A DNA stretch of 64,000 nucleotides, from NCBI GenBank assembly GCA_039192165.1, contig JBCCXD010000010.1:48609-112608 (forward strand). The letters run 5' to 3'. Positions 53,379-62,563 of this stretch are shown here, in pieces. Each line of letters opens with the position of its first letter. Position 1 is the stretch's first letter. The notes under the pieces were generated by a model that made no database searches, was not told where the DNA came from, and saw nothing but the letters and a program-made list of their open reading frames with translations. Origin of the DNA: Dinoroseobacter sp039192165. Lineage in GTDB: Bacteria; Pseudomonadota; Alphaproteobacteria; Rhodobacterales; Rhodobacteraceae. A program made the position numbers and the translations under genes.

Positions 53379-55540
53379 CTCAGCAGCTCTTGCGCCGCGG
53401 CAAGGATGCCTGCTCGGGACGGCATAGTGGCCCCATAGGCCGGACCGGTCGCGATGAAACTATCCGCAGCGGCATATCGCGTGGCACGACGCCCCGCCTT
53501 GGCGAAGGCTGTCATCAGCGCCTCTGAAACGCCGCCCGTCGCACGGGTTTCATCCACTACAAGTACTTGCTTGCAGGGAGCCACGGCCTCAAGCAACGGC
53601 TCGATTGGTAGCGGATTCAGCCACCTGAGATCGACCACACGCGTGTCTGCTTGCAGATCGGCCTGCACCTGATGAGAGAGATACGTACCGTTCCCAAAGG
53701 TGACGATCGCTAAATCCGTTCCGTCTCCGCTTTGCCCGATCGCGCCAAAGGCAATACGCGAGTCGAGAGCCGGATAGCTGCGCATCCACCCACCATCGCC
53801 TGGCTCATGCAGGTCTCGCATCGGGTAGAGCGCGATCGGCTCCAAAAAGACGACAAGGCGTTGCTCTTCTCGTGCCAGCCGCACGCATTCGCGTAGCATC
53901 ATTGCGGCATCTGCGCCGTTAGATGGGCATGCGAGGATCAGGCCCGGTATGTCGCGCAGAACTGCGACTGAATTGTCATTGTGAAAGTGCCCGCCAAAGC
54001 CTTTCTGGTATCCAAGCCCAGCAATGCGCACGACCATAGGGTTGGTAAATTGGCCGGACGAGAAAAATGGAAGCGTGGCGGCTTCTCCGCGCAATTGATC
54101 CTCTGCATTGTGTAAATAGGCCAGAAATTGGATTTCTGGCATTGGCAGAAAGCCGTTGTGTGCCATTCCGATCCCGAGCCCGAGGATGGATTGCTCGTCA
54201 AGCAACGTGTCGACCACCCGATCAGGGCCAAAGCGCTTTTCAAGTTTTTGTGTTACGCCGTAGACCCCGCCTTTGCGCCCGACATCTTCGCCCATGATGA
54301 CGATTTCCCGATGCTCCAACATCAGATCGTGAAGGGCCCAGTTTAGTAGGCGGCTCATTGGTTGCGGGTCGTCTTGCAATTTCAGGTCACTGCCAAACAC
54401 ATCGGCGCGCTTTTCTGCGCTTGGACCATTGGACGGGGCGCAGGGCCGAGGTGGAGGGATCAGGCTGGCCATGACATCCTGCGCGGTCTCTAGGCGCGGG
54501 CGCGACACCACTTCTTGCGAAACTCGGCGCACACGCGCGCGCGTGTCGTCATAGATCTTAAGCGCTGCAGCATTTGGCAGCGCTCCTGCGGCCTCTAGCA
54601 GCGCTGCAGATACTATGAGCGGGTCCTGCGCCTCTTGCGCCTCTACTTCAGATTTCGGCAGGTAGCTTGTTGCCACGTCAGCACCGGCATGACCGTAGAG
54701 CCGCACGGTTTTCATGTGCAAAAAGGCGGGTTTGCGCCGCTTGCGGACATACTCTGATGCTCTTTTGGCGACGGAATACGTGTCATAGAGATTGCGCCCG
54801 TCACAGGCAAAATAGGCAAGTCCCGGCCTGCCAGAGAAGGTCGCAGAAATCCAGTTTTTAGGTGTCTTCGTGGAGATGCCGATGCCATTGTCTTCGCACA
54901 CAAAAAGCAGGGGCATGGGAATTGACTGGAAGCTGGCCCATGCGGCGGTATTGAACGCGCCTTGTGCCGTCGAGTGGTTGGCGGACGCATCCCCAAAGGA
55001 ACACACAGCAATTGCGTCTCTCGGATAGGTTTCGTGCTCTGGAGCATGGCGCTTTGCTGCAGCGATCGCATACGCGGCCCCTACGGCTTTCGGTAGGTGG
55101 CTGGCAATGGTCGATGTCTGCGGTGGTATGTTCAGCGCCTTAGAGCCCAGGACCTTGTGCCGACCACCCGAAATCGGGTCCTCGGACGAGCAGGCGAAGC
55201 TCAGGAGCATGTCCCAAAGAATGTTCTGCCCCGGTACCTGATCAGCACGGGCAATCTGAAATGCCCCATCGCGATAGTGTAAGAACGCGGGGTCTGTCGG
55301 TCGCAATGCGTGGGCAATGGCGGCCATGCCCTCGTGACCCGATGAACCGATCGTATAGAACCCTTGCCCTGCAGCCTGCATCGCGCGACTTTCCAGATCG
55401 AGCGCTCGGCTCAGCACCTGGTTCCGAAACAAGCCAACAGCGGCTTCAGCGCCAAGGCTGCCGCAGGGAACAACATCCGGAAAATCACTCTGCGAGACCC
55501 GGCGTCGGAAGTTGGCTTCAACGATTGCGGCCCGGTCCAT
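53375..55540 (-). CDS. Fused alpha-beta E1 component of a 2-oxoacid dehydrogenase (ThDP)
   Basis: A 721-residue fusion. Residues 1-345 are E1-alpha-like with YRDGAF and the ThDP motif running from FGDASANHSTAQGAF to VCEDNGIGIST. Residues 385-721 are E1-beta-like with IMGEDVGRKGGVYGVTQKL, LDEQSILGLGIGMAHNG, PEIQFLAYLHNAEDQ, HFHNDNS and the TPK C-terminal domain (VVDLRWLNPLPIEPLL). It belongs to the branched-chain/pyruvate E1 type, decarboxylating a 2-oxo acid onto a lipoyl-E2. In context 2-oxoadipate is the likely substrate. No E2 or E3 gene is in the operon. The gene starts 3 bp after gcdH. Confidence 0.85.
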   Translation of the reverse strand: MDRAAIVEANFRRRVSQSDFPDVVPCGSLGAEAAVGLFRNQVLSRALDLESRAMQAAGQGFYTIGSSGHEGMAAIAHALRPTDPAFLHYRDGAFQIARADQVPGQNILWDMLLSFACSSEDPISGGRHKVLGSKALNIPPQTSTIASHLPKAVGAAYAIAAAKRHAPEHETYPRDAIAVCSFGDASANHSTAQGAFNTAAWASFQSIPMPLLFVCEDNGIGISTKTPKNWISATFSGRPGLAYFACDGRNLYDTYSVAKRASEYVRKRRKPAFLHMKTVRLYGHAGADVATSYLPKSEVEAQEAQDPLIVSAALLEAAGALPNAAALKIYDDTRARVRRVSQEVVSRPRLETAQDVMASLIPPPRPCAPSNGPSAEKRADVFGSDLKLQDDPQPMSRLLNWALHDLMLEHREIVIMGEDVGRKGGVYGVTQKLEKRFGPDRVVDTLLDEQSILGLGIGMAHNGFLPMPEIQFLAYLHNAEDQLRGEAATLPFFSSGQFTNPMVVRIAGLGYQKGFGGHFHNDNSVAVLRDIPGLILACPSNGADAAMMLRECVRLAREEQRLVVFLEPIALYPMRDLHEPGDGGWMRSYPALDSRIAFGAIGQSGDGTDLAIVTFGNGTYLSHQVQADLQADTRVVDLRWLNPLPIEPLLEAVAPCKQVLVVDETRATGGVSEALMTAFAKAGRRATRYAAADSFIATGPAYGATMPSRAGILAAAQELLR

Positions 55541-55543
55541 GGC

Positions 55544-56758
55544 TCAGAAAAACGCCTGCAGCCCGGTTTGAGCCCGTCCCAGTATCAGCGCGTGAATGTC
55601 GTGCGTGCCTTCATATGTGTTGACCGTTTCAAGGTTCACCATGTGGCGGATCACGTGAAATTCCTGGCTAATCCCGTTGCCACCGTGCATGTCGCGGGAC
55701 ATTCGCGCGACATCCAGTGCTTTTCCGCAATTGTTGCGTTTGATCAGAGAGATCATCTCGGGCGCAGCCTGTCCGGCATCCATCATGTGACCCACGCGCA
55801 AAGCTGCCTGCAGGCCGAGTGTGATTTCAGTCTGCATGTCGGCAAGCTTTTTCTGAAAGAGCTGTGTTTGCGCAATCGGTTTATCGAACTGCTTGCGGTC
55901 AAGCCCGTAAGCGCGCGCACGGTGCCAGCAATCCTCTGCCGCTCCCATCGCTCCCCAGGCGATGCCATAGCGCGCGCGATTCAAGCAGCCAAAGGGCCCC
56001 TTAAGGCCCTGAACGCCGGGCAGTAGCGCGTCTTCGCCGACCTCGACACTGTCCATGACAATCTCGCCCGTAACTGAAGCGCGCAAGCTTAGCTTGCCGC
56101 CTATCTTCGGTGCCGAAAGCCCCTTCATCCCCTTTTCCAGAACAAAACCCCGGATTCTGCCCTCATGGGCGTCGGATTTTGCCCATACGATAAAAACATC
56201 GGCGATCGGGCTATTCGAAATCCACATCTTAGTGCCGGTAAGCTTGTATCCTCCGTCGATTTTCTCTGCGCGGGTCTTCATTCCGGCGGGATCAGAACCG
56301 GCGTCCGGCTCGGTCAGCCCGAAACAGCCAATCCACTCACCGCTTGCAAGTTTCGGCAAATATCTGGCCCGCTGGTCTTCGCTGCCATACGCATCGATCG
56401 GGTACATCACCAGTGAACTCTGCACCGACATCATGGAGCGATAACCGCTGTCCACACGCTCAATCTCACGTGCAATGAGACCGTAGGTGACGTAGTCCGC
56501 CCCCAAACCCCCGAGGTCTGCAGAAACTGTCGCTCCGAGCAGTCCCGCAGCGCCCATCTGTGCAAATATTTCCGGCTCGATCCGCTCCTCGGCATAGGCC
56601 CCAGTGATCCGTGGCATCAGCGTATCTTGGGCGAAAATGCGGGCTGCCTCGGACAGCATTCTCTGGTCTTCGGTCAGTTGGTCGGAAAGGCGAAACGGAT
56701 CGGCCCAATCAAAGTGCGCGAGGTCTGGCCCAAAGCCTGTGGCGCTGGAATCTTTCAT
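55544..56758 (-). CDS. gcdH: Glutaryl-CoA dehydrogenase
   Basis: A 404-residue acyl-CoA dehydrogenase. Features of the glutaryl-CoA subgroup: SGYRSMMSVQSSLVMYPI containing the carboxylate-binding Arg, GCFGLTEPDAGSDPAGM, ARYGIAWGAMGAAEDCW, QFDKPIAQTQLFQKKLADMQ and the catalytic Glu in NTYEGTHDIHALILGRA. It oxidises and decarboxylates glutaryl-CoA to crotonyl-CoA in lysine and tryptophan breakdown. It overlaps the aminotransferase gene by 4 bp. Confidence 0.93.
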   Translation of the reverse strand: MKDSSATGFGPDLAHFDWADPFRLSDQLTEDQRMLSEAARIFAQDTLMPRITGAYAEERIEPEIFAQMGAAGLLGATVSADLGGLGADYVTYGLIAREIERVDSGYRSMMSVQSSLVMYPIDAYGSEDQRARYLPKLASGEWIGCFGLTEPDAGSDPAGMKTRAEKIDGGYKLTGTKMWISNSPIADVFIVWAKSDAHEGRIRGFVLEKGMKGLSAPKIGGKLSLRASVTGEIVMDSVEVGEDALLPGVQGLKGPFGCLNRARYGIAWGAMGAAEDCWHRARAYGLDRKQFDKPIAQTQLFQKKLADMQTEITLGLQAALRVGHMMDAGQAAPEMISLIKRNNCGKALDVARMSRDMHGGNGISQEFHVIRHMVNLETVNTYEGTHDIHALILGRAQTGLQAFF

Positions 56759-57918
56759 GAGACTGTTCCTTCAATGAAGCGCGCGATGCGCGCAAGCCCG
56801 GCATCCAAGTCGGCTTCGGAGTAAGCAAAGGACAAACGGAAGTGTCCCGCCATTCCAAAGGCGCGTCCCGGCACGACGGCGACGCCGGCCTGGCCCAGAA
56901 GCGCTGCGCAAAATTCCCGATCATCGCCGGGGCAACTGGGAAACGCGTAGAACGCGCCCGCCGGCAACACGCAAGAAATGCCAGGGATTGAGTTCAACCG
57001 TTCAAGAACCATGTCGCGGCGCGCTTTGTATGCACCGCAACGTTCCGTCAGAAGTGTCCGGTCCCCTGAAAGCGCACTGACTGCCGCAGCCTGAGAAACG
57101 GACGAGGCGCCAGACGTAAATTGCCCTTGGACGGCGGAGATGGCTTTAATCAGAGGAGTTGGCCCAACCCCCCACCCGATCCGCCAACCGGTCATTGCCC
57201 AGGCCTTTGATACGCCAGAAACGATCAAAGTCCGGTCAGCCAGATCCGGGGCCGCGCCGGTAAAACTCGTAAAACGTTCGAAACTCAATTGCGCGTAGAT
57301 TTCATCTGACATGACGAGAACAGTTGGGTGCGCTCTTAGCACATCGGCCAATGCGCTGATTTCTTTAGCGCTGTAGATCGCCCCGGATGGGTTAGAGGGG
57401 CTGTTCAGCATCAGCCATTTGGTGTGGGCAGTAATAGCCTCTTCCAGCTGCTCCGGGCGCAGCTTGAAACCCTGCTCAACTGGGCATGTGATGATCTTCG
57501 GAATTCCGCCGGCAATCCGCACCATGTCTGCGTAGCTTGTCCAAAACGGCGCAGGGATTATCACCTCGTCGCCTGGGTTCACCGTTGCAAGCAGCGCGTT
57601 TGCCAAGACCTGTTTGGCGCCAGTAGAGATGATTACTTCAGAGGGTTCGCGACCGTGTTCTGCAGCCACTGCGGACCGAAGTTCGATTGTTCCGGCGGTC
57701 GGGGTGTAGCGCGTTTCGCCCTCTCTTGCAGCTATCATAGCGGCGTCGATCACGAAGCCTGGCGTGGGGAAATCGGGCTCTCCCGTAGAAAGAGAAATTA
57801 CGTCATGTCCTTGCTGTCGCAGCCGCGCAGCTTGTTCGGAGGTTTGCACAATCTCCGAAAGCTCAAGGCCGTCCAATCGATCGGCCCGCTGGATGGGCTT
57901 TGAGAAAATGTCCTTCAT
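56755..57918 (-). CDS. Class I/II PLP aminotransferase (probable 2-aminoadipate aminotransferase)
   Basis: A 387-residue fold-type I aminotransferase. Motifs: SLSTGEPDFPTP, STGAKQVLANAL, LNSPSNPSGAIYS, MSDEIYAQLSF and the PLP lysine in SGVSKAWAMTGWRIGWG, then RLSFAYS with the carboxylate-binding Arg. It resembles aspartate/aromatic aminotransferases; the operon suggests it turns 2-aminoadipate into 2-oxoadipate. ATG 57918 has a perfect AGGAGG 7 nt upstream, so the longer frame to 57942 is not used. First gene of the five-gene operon and divergent from a LysR gene. Confidence 0.87.
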   Translation of the reverse strand: MKDIFSKPIQRADRLDGLELSEIVQTSEQAARLRQQGHDVISLSTGEPDFPTPGFVIDAAMIAAREGETRYTPTAGTIELRSAVAAEHGREPSEVIISTGAKQVLANALLATVNPGDEVIIPAPFWTSYADMVRIAGGIPKIITCPVEQGFKLRPEQLEEAITAHTKWLMLNSPSNPSGAIYSAKEISALADVLRAHPTVLVMSDEIYAQLSFERFTSFTGAAPDLADRTLIVSGVSKAWAMTGWRIGWGVGPTPLIKAISAVQGQFTSGASSVSQAAAVSALSGDRTLLTERCGAYKARRDMVLERLNSIPGISCVLPAGAFYAFPSCPGDDREFCAALLGQAGVAVVPGRAFGMAGHFRLSFAYSEADLDAGLARIARFIEGTVS

Positions 57919-58001
57919 ATCGCGCCTCCTGAGTAGAAGCATAGCGACTTGAAATATACACTAAAACGCATCAATAAGTCATAAATCAATAAACAAAAGG
58001 C

Positions 58002-58907
58002 ATGGATATGCTGCCCAGTCTCGCCGTTCTCCGAAGCTTCGAAGCCGCTGCAAAACACCAGAGCTACACCGCTGCTGCAGTAGAATTGCGGATATCTCAG
58101 GCGGCGATAAGCCGCCAGGTTCGTGAACTGGAAGGAATTATTGGTACACAGCTTTTCCGCAAAGAAGGCCGCGGGGTCGTTCTGACAACAGCAGGCAAAG
58201 CTTTGGCAGAGGCACTGCATGCTGGTCTTGAACGGCTGCGCGACGTGATCCAAACCGCGCAGGGCGCGGGGTCGTCTGGACAGACACTTACCATAGCGGC
58301 ATTGCCAACCTTCTCCTCGCATTGGCTTGCCCGTCGATTGCCAAGCTTCCGGGCGCGTAACTCGAACGTTCACCTTATCGTAAAAAGTCGGAGTCTACCC
58401 TTTGATCTTTTGGGCGAAGGCGTTGATGTTGCCATCCACTTCGGCGCGCCGGACTGGATCGGCGCCAGCCACGCCCCGCTTTGTCCGGAACTTTTGGTCG
58501 CCGTGGCCTCACCGTCGCTGGTCGAAGAAGCTGGGATCGACAAGGCACCAGCCGGCACAAATTTTCCGCTTCTACATCTGGTGTCTCGGCGCAATACTTG
58601 GCCAGCGTACTTCCAGCAACTGGGGCTTGACCCGACACCAGCCTATAGAGGTGATTTTTTTGATCAGTTTTCCACTATGATCGGCGCTGCAAAGGCCAAC
58701 CTCGGGGCGGCTATCATCCCGTCCTATCTGATTGAAGCTGAATTGGCGCAGGGCACCCTGGTTCCAATCGCTCGACCCGACCCAGGGGATGGTATGTATT
58801 ATGCGGTAACGCCAAGCAGCGTCTCCAATCCTTTGGCAGACAGCTTTTGCGAATGGATCGCGCGCGAGGCACGACATTCATTCAAATCGCGTCACATGAT
58901 CGCGTAA
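58002..58907 (+). CDS. LysR-family regulator of the lysine operon (GcvA-like)
   Basis: A 301-residue LysR protein with HTH (LPSLAVLRSFEAAAKHQSYTAAAVELRISQAAISRQVRELE over residues 4-44) and an effector domain with FSSHWLARRLPSF, GEGVDVAIHFG and AAKANLGAAIIPSYLIEAEL. It is transcribed away from the aminotransferase operon across an AT-rich 83-bp gap, the classic LysR layout, so it probably controls that operon. Its last 16 bp overlap the 3' end of the convergent dehydrogenase gene. Confidence 0.92.
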   Translation: MDMLPSLAVLRSFEAAAKHQSYTAAAVELRISQAAISRQVRELEGIIGTQLFRKEGRGVVLTTAGKALAEALHAGLERLRDVIQTAQGAGSSGQTLTIAALPTFSSHWLARRLPSFRARNSNVHLIVKSRSLPFDLLGEGVDVAIHFGAPDWIGASHAPLCPELLVAVASPSLVEEAGIDKAPAGTNFPLLHLVSRRNTWPAYFQQLGLDPTPAYRGDFFDQFSTMIGAAKANLGAAIIPSYLIEAELAQGTLVPIARPDPGDGMYYAVTPSSVSNPLADSFCEWIAREARHSFKSRHMIA

Positions 58908-59953
58908 TTTGACCCGGTCGACGTGGCGAGGAATGCCTCGAGAGGCACGTCTTCCTGTTTCAGAAATCCCGATTGCTGGAGGGTCTTGTCGCGAACCATT
59001 TCCATGACGGCCACAACGGAAGATGCGGTGGTCCACGAGATTGCTGTTCGACGTTTTCCAGCCACCTCGATCGGCTTATAGGCGCGCACAAACTCCTCGC
59101 GCACCAGCGCACCGTTGCGCGTCCCTTCTGCCGAGGCATGCACAAACACCACATCGTCGGAGACCGGAGGTTTTGCATTTACAAGAATCTCTCCCGCGTC
59201 CTTTCGCCGATCGCGCATTAGCAACTCGTGGAAGAAGAAATTCATAAGCTGCGCGTGACCTGGATAGCGCATGGTCTTGTAGTCCATGTCCGGCACACGG
59301 CCTTGGTACGTTTCGCACATCGTACCCAATCCACCCGAGGTCGTGAAAGCTTCAAGCTCAACGCCTCCTATATAGAGCTTTTCGATCCACTCCATCGGCG
59401 AAACCAGTTTAATCACACCGGCTTCCAGAACTTCGCAGTCATTCAGATACTCGTTTACGACACCTTCTGGTGACCAGTTAAAGGAGTATCCCATGAGCCC
59501 GCTTGGGTTCTGTGGAAGTGCACCGACGCGCATTCGGCACGCGCGGCATGTATCCAGACTCTCGATCAAACTCGCACCGACAATGCCGATAAATCCCGGA
59601 GCGAGGCCACATTGAGGAGCCATCAGTTTGCGCGCGCCCTTTGATAGTTCAAGAATGCCGCGCGTTGTCGGAACGTCTTCGGTCAGATCAAAATAATGAA
59701 TATCAGCGGAGCGGGCAGCCTTGGCCAACGGGAGGTTGAGATTGTATGGAAGGCAGGAAAGAACCGCGTCTGCGCTCGAGAACACGTCAGCGACCGCGGT
59801 TTGGTCAGTAACGTCAAGGGCTTGCACCGAAAACGGAAAATTCACAGGTGCTGGCCTCAGATCAAAGGCCTGCACGTCGAAGCCTGCTTCGTGCAACAAC
59901 TCGCAGGCCAACATACCGACTTTTCCCAAACCTAATACAGCGACTGTGTCCAT
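58892..59953 (-). CDS. Lysine 6-dehydrogenase / saccharopine dehydrogenase-like protein
   Basis: A 353-residue NAD(P)-dependent enzyme. Rossmann motif VAVLGLGKVGMLACELL, then DLTEDVP, CGLAPGFIGIVGASL, FNWSPEGVVNEYL and ELEAFTTSGGLGTMCETY with DYKTMRYPGHAQLM. The last blocks closely resemble Geobacillus lysine 6-dehydrogenase as I remember it (LEAFHTSGG, YKTIRYRGHAE), and LYS9-type saccharopine reductases. It would make allysine from lysine or saccharopine, the substrate of the ALDH encoded 7 kb away. No lysine-ketoglutarate reductase is seen here, which favours direct lysine oxidation. Divergent from an Lrp gene. Confidence 0.83.
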   Translation of the reverse strand: MDTVAVLGLGKVGMLACELLHEAGFDVQAFDLRPAPVNFPFSVQALDVTDQTAVADVFSSADAVLSCLPYNLNLPLAKAARSADIHYFDLTEDVPTTRGILELSKGARKLMAPQCGLAPGFIGIVGASLIESLDTCRACRMRVGALPQNPSGLMGYSFNWSPEGVVNEYLNDCEVLEAGVIKLVSPMEWIEKLYIGGVELEAFTTSGGLGTMCETYQGRVPDMDYKTMRYPGHAQLMNFFFHELLMRDRRKDAGEILVNAKPPVSDDVVFVHASAEGTRNGALVREEFVRAYKPIEVAGKRRTAISWTTASSVVAVMEMVRDKTLQQSGFLKQEDVPLEAFLATSTGSNYAIM

Positions 59954-60035
59954 GATAACCTCACTGTTCTACGCCTGAGCCTGCGGCATCCAGAATTTAG
60001 AAAAAAGCGTATTTTATAAAGCAATTTGTCAGTTT

Positions 60036-60052
60036 GTTAGCTATTCGCTAAC
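60036..60052. promoter_or_regulatory. Dyad GTTAGC-N5-GCTAAC, probable Lrp operator
   Basis: A perfect 6-bp inverted repeat around TATTC, ending 8 bp before the ATG of the Lrp gene and 83 bp upstream of the divergent dehydrogenase start. Size (17 bp), AT-rich centre and position fit an operator by which the Lrp protein represses itself and controls the dehydrogenase. Confidence 0.6.
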
Positions 60053-60060
60053 CTTGTTCC

Positions 60061-60489
60061 ATGGATGACCTTGACCGCAAGCTTCTGTCGCTTTTGCAAA
60101 GAGATGGTCGTGCAAGCGCGACAATACTGGCGCGGCGCCTGAACGTCTCCCGCGGGACGGTGCAAAACCGAATTGATCGTCTGATTGACGAAGACGTTAT
60201 TCAGCACTTCACGTTGGAGTTTGGATCAGGCGTGGAGAGCCAGCAGGTGAGTGCCTTCACCTTGGTTCGGGTCAATGTGAACGACGGTCGCGCGGTGTTG
60301 CGGGCGCTGAGCAAGGTGCCGGGCGTCTTGGAGGTGTCTACACTCAGCGGTGCATTCGATCTTGTTGTAGAACTTCGCGCTGCTTCCTTGGCTGAAATGG
60401 ATCGCATCCTCGATGCTATTCGGGCGCTCCCAGATGTTGCAGAAACCCAGTGCCATATCCGATTGACGCGAAAAACGATGCCTTCATGA
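60061..60489 (+). CDS. Lrp/AsnC-family regulator (lysine-linked)
   Basis: A 142-residue regulator: HTH at residues 3-50 (DDLDRKLLSLLQRDGRASATILARRLNVSRGTVQNRID in sequence) and RAM domain (VLEVSTLSGAFDLVVELRAASLAEMDRIL). It is divergent from the lysine-dehydrogenase-like gene with a dyad between them. Lrp-type regulators that respond to lysine are known for lysine-catabolic genes, so the same is likely here. Confidence 0.92.
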   Translation: MDDLDRKLLSLLQRDGRASATILARRLNVSRGTVQNRIDRLIDEDVIQHFTLEFGSGVESQQVSAFTLVRVNVNDGRAVLRALSKVPGVLEVSTLSGAFDLVVELRAASLAEMDRILDAIRALPDVAETQCHIRLTRKTMPS

Positions 60490-61153
60490 GCCTGAGAGCT
60501 CGTAGTAGTTCCCCACGAATTTACCGGTATGAATCAGTTGGTTTCGCTGAGAGCAGCTAGAGAAATCCGGTACAGTGCATTCAAGACTAAGCACTTGGGA
60601 AAAGGCGGGAGCCGTAGCCCCAGATTTCGAACTGTGACAAAACGATAAGCTAGCCGTTACTTGCCCCGCCAGGCGGGGTTTCGTTAGCCAGATGGTCTTG
60701 GGCGCTTTGCTGGCTGACAAGTGCATCGGGCGGCACGGCTGTAGGAAAGCGATTCCCAACTTATGAAACTCTAGCCAATGGATAAGGTTTGAAGGAAATT
60801 TTCGAACAGGACGCGCGATCGAGCGCACTTTCCACCGAAGCCGCGCACGAACACGACACGAAACGCGCAAAGAAAGTTGCTTTTGTATCTTGTGCCACGC
60901 GTGGACACCGCAGTTCTCAACTCCCGGACCAGATTATTGTCCATACACCTGCATCTACCGGGACCGAAATGGGCAACTTGAAAAGGAAAAATTGCCTTTA
61001 CTGAGCGCAGAACAGCGTTGTCTCTGCCGATCTGCTGCGCGCCCTAAGTCCCGATACTACACGCTTTTAGGTCCGCATTTGATTTGATAGACTGCGACCC
61101 ATGCAAGGGCTGGAGCACCGCGTCAAACAGGTCAGAACAGCAACAAAGGCGGT
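60490..61153. other. 664-bp region without a supported gene
   Basis: Frames on both strands (for example 60484-60870 minus, 60789-61004 plus) have no recognisable residues or ribosome-binding sites. A small GC hairpin (CCCCG-CCAGG-CGGGG, about 60663-60677) is followed by only three T, so it is a poor terminator. The stretch may be gene debris plus the promoter of the next LysR gene. Confidence 0.45.
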
Positions 61154-62068
61154 TTGATCTTGGAGAGATGGTCCGAGTTGCGCACAGCGCTTTACGTGGC
61201 ACGTTTCGGCACTGTCACCGCTGCTGCCGCGGCGCTCGGATATCACAGGGCAACTGTAAACCGGCACATTGATGCGCTTGAAGCAGAAATCGGGACCCGC
61301 ATTTTTTTGCGGCACTCAAATGGGTACACCCTGACTGAAGCTGGCGAAGAAGTACTTCGCGTCGCGCAGTCCACAGAAGATCTCACGGAAGAGATGATGG
61401 GGCGGGTTCGCGGACAGTCCGGCATTGTTGACGGGGAAATTCGTTTGTCTCTGGTCACGCCATTTGCTGGTTTGATTATGGGAGCGGTCGACGCATTTGC
61501 GACACAGTATCCCAAGTGCAGAGTCTCGATTGACACCAGTGAACATTGGGTTCGGCTTGAATATGGCGAGGCGCATATTGCGCTGCGCGCTGGGCAGAAG
61601 CCTGATCACCCGGACTATGTGGTGCAGAGTCTGGGCGGTCTTGGCGTCGGCCTTTATGCCCATGAAACCTACCGTTCACGGTTCGGATTGCCGGCGAGCG
61701 AAGATGATCTTGTGCACCATCGCTTTGTTCTGCCCAGTGACAATGAACGGCAATTGCCTTTTTTGCCCTGGATCGAAAAGCACATTCGGCCTGAGATGAT
61801 CGCGGTGGCGTCCGAGGATGTCTGGGTGTCTGTGGAAGCGATCAGCCGGGGCGTCGGTATTGGGTTCCTCTTGGACCACGAGGCAAGAGCACGTCAGAAC
61901 CTTCATCGCGTTTTGTCAACGAACCGTGCTTGGTCTGCCCAGTTGTGGTTGACGACACATGTCGACGTGCATCGTACCCAAAAAGTGCAATCAATGATAA
62001 AGCATATCAGATCAGCCTTCGCTTCTTTTCAGCAAGACAACCAATTCAGGCAAAGCAAGACAGGCTAA
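61154..62068 (+). CDS. LysR-family regulator
   Basis: A 304-residue LysR protein with HTH (LRTALYVARFGTVTAAAAALGYHRATVNRHIDALEAEIG, residues 9-47) and an effector domain (EIRLSLVTPFAGLIMGAVDAF; ISRGVGIGFLLDHEA). No ATG is available; TTG at 61154 or 61160 is the likely start, with GGCGG just upstream. The flavin reductase and SDR genes lie downstream on the same strand after 495 bp and could be targets, but this is only positional. Confidence 0.85.
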   Translation: MILERWSELRTALYVARFGTVTAAAAALGYHRATVNRHIDALEAEIGTRIFLRHSNGYTLTEAGEEVLRVAQSTEDLTEEMMGRVRGQSGIVDGEIRLSLVTPFAGLIMGAVDAFATQYPKCRVSIDTSEHWVRLEYGEAHIALRAGQKPDHPDYVVQSLGGLGVGLYAHETYRSRFGLPASEDDLVHHRFVLPSDNERQLPFLPWIEKHIRPEMIAVASEDVWVSVEAISRGVGIGFLLDHEARARQNLHRVLSTNRAWSAQLWLTTHVDVHRTQKVQSMIKHIRSAFASFQQDNQFRQSKTG

Positions 62069-62563
62069 TACCGCCGGACGAAACAGGCTGCCAGTCTTCC
62101 TAAATTAATCGCTTAATGGAGGGAGGCAGCTGAGGGCCGCTCTGACCGCGGCGCCATCCTTAAAGTCACCGAACTGCAGAATGCGCCTTGAGGTCAGGGA
62201 GTTGGGCTCAGGTCCGGGCGTCCCGTACGCCCAACATGTCATCGATCTTGCTCCGATCATTGCTTATCGTCTCGTCGCCTATTTTGAATTGTCTATGCTG
62301 CGCCAACGGTCAAAGCCTCTCGATGTTTCCAGACATCAATATTAATAAGCATATGACTTTATTGTGTATTTATGGCCTGAACTGGTTGGGGGCGTCGGTG
62401 TGGGTGTCCATAGTTTAAGGTGCTGCGACAGCTGCGTAAGACGTACCAGAGAAAACGGATAAGCAAATTTGCTGCACCCCATGCGCAAATATCGCGCAGC
62501 TCATCACATTGAATGGCCAAAAGAGCGCTTGTAAGTGGAATAAACCACACAAGGATATATTAA
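62069..62563. other. 495-bp intergenic region before the flavin reductase gene
   Basis: AT-rich in its second half (around 62335-62370). No frame shows conserved residues. It presumably contains the promoter of the reductase/SDR pair; I see no clear hairpin or operator. Confidence 0.4.

Noticed and set aside
60484..60870. Minus-strand frame of 128 codons, considered as a transposase remnant
   Set aside because: No DDE or integrase residues, no terminal inverted repeats and no target duplication were visible.
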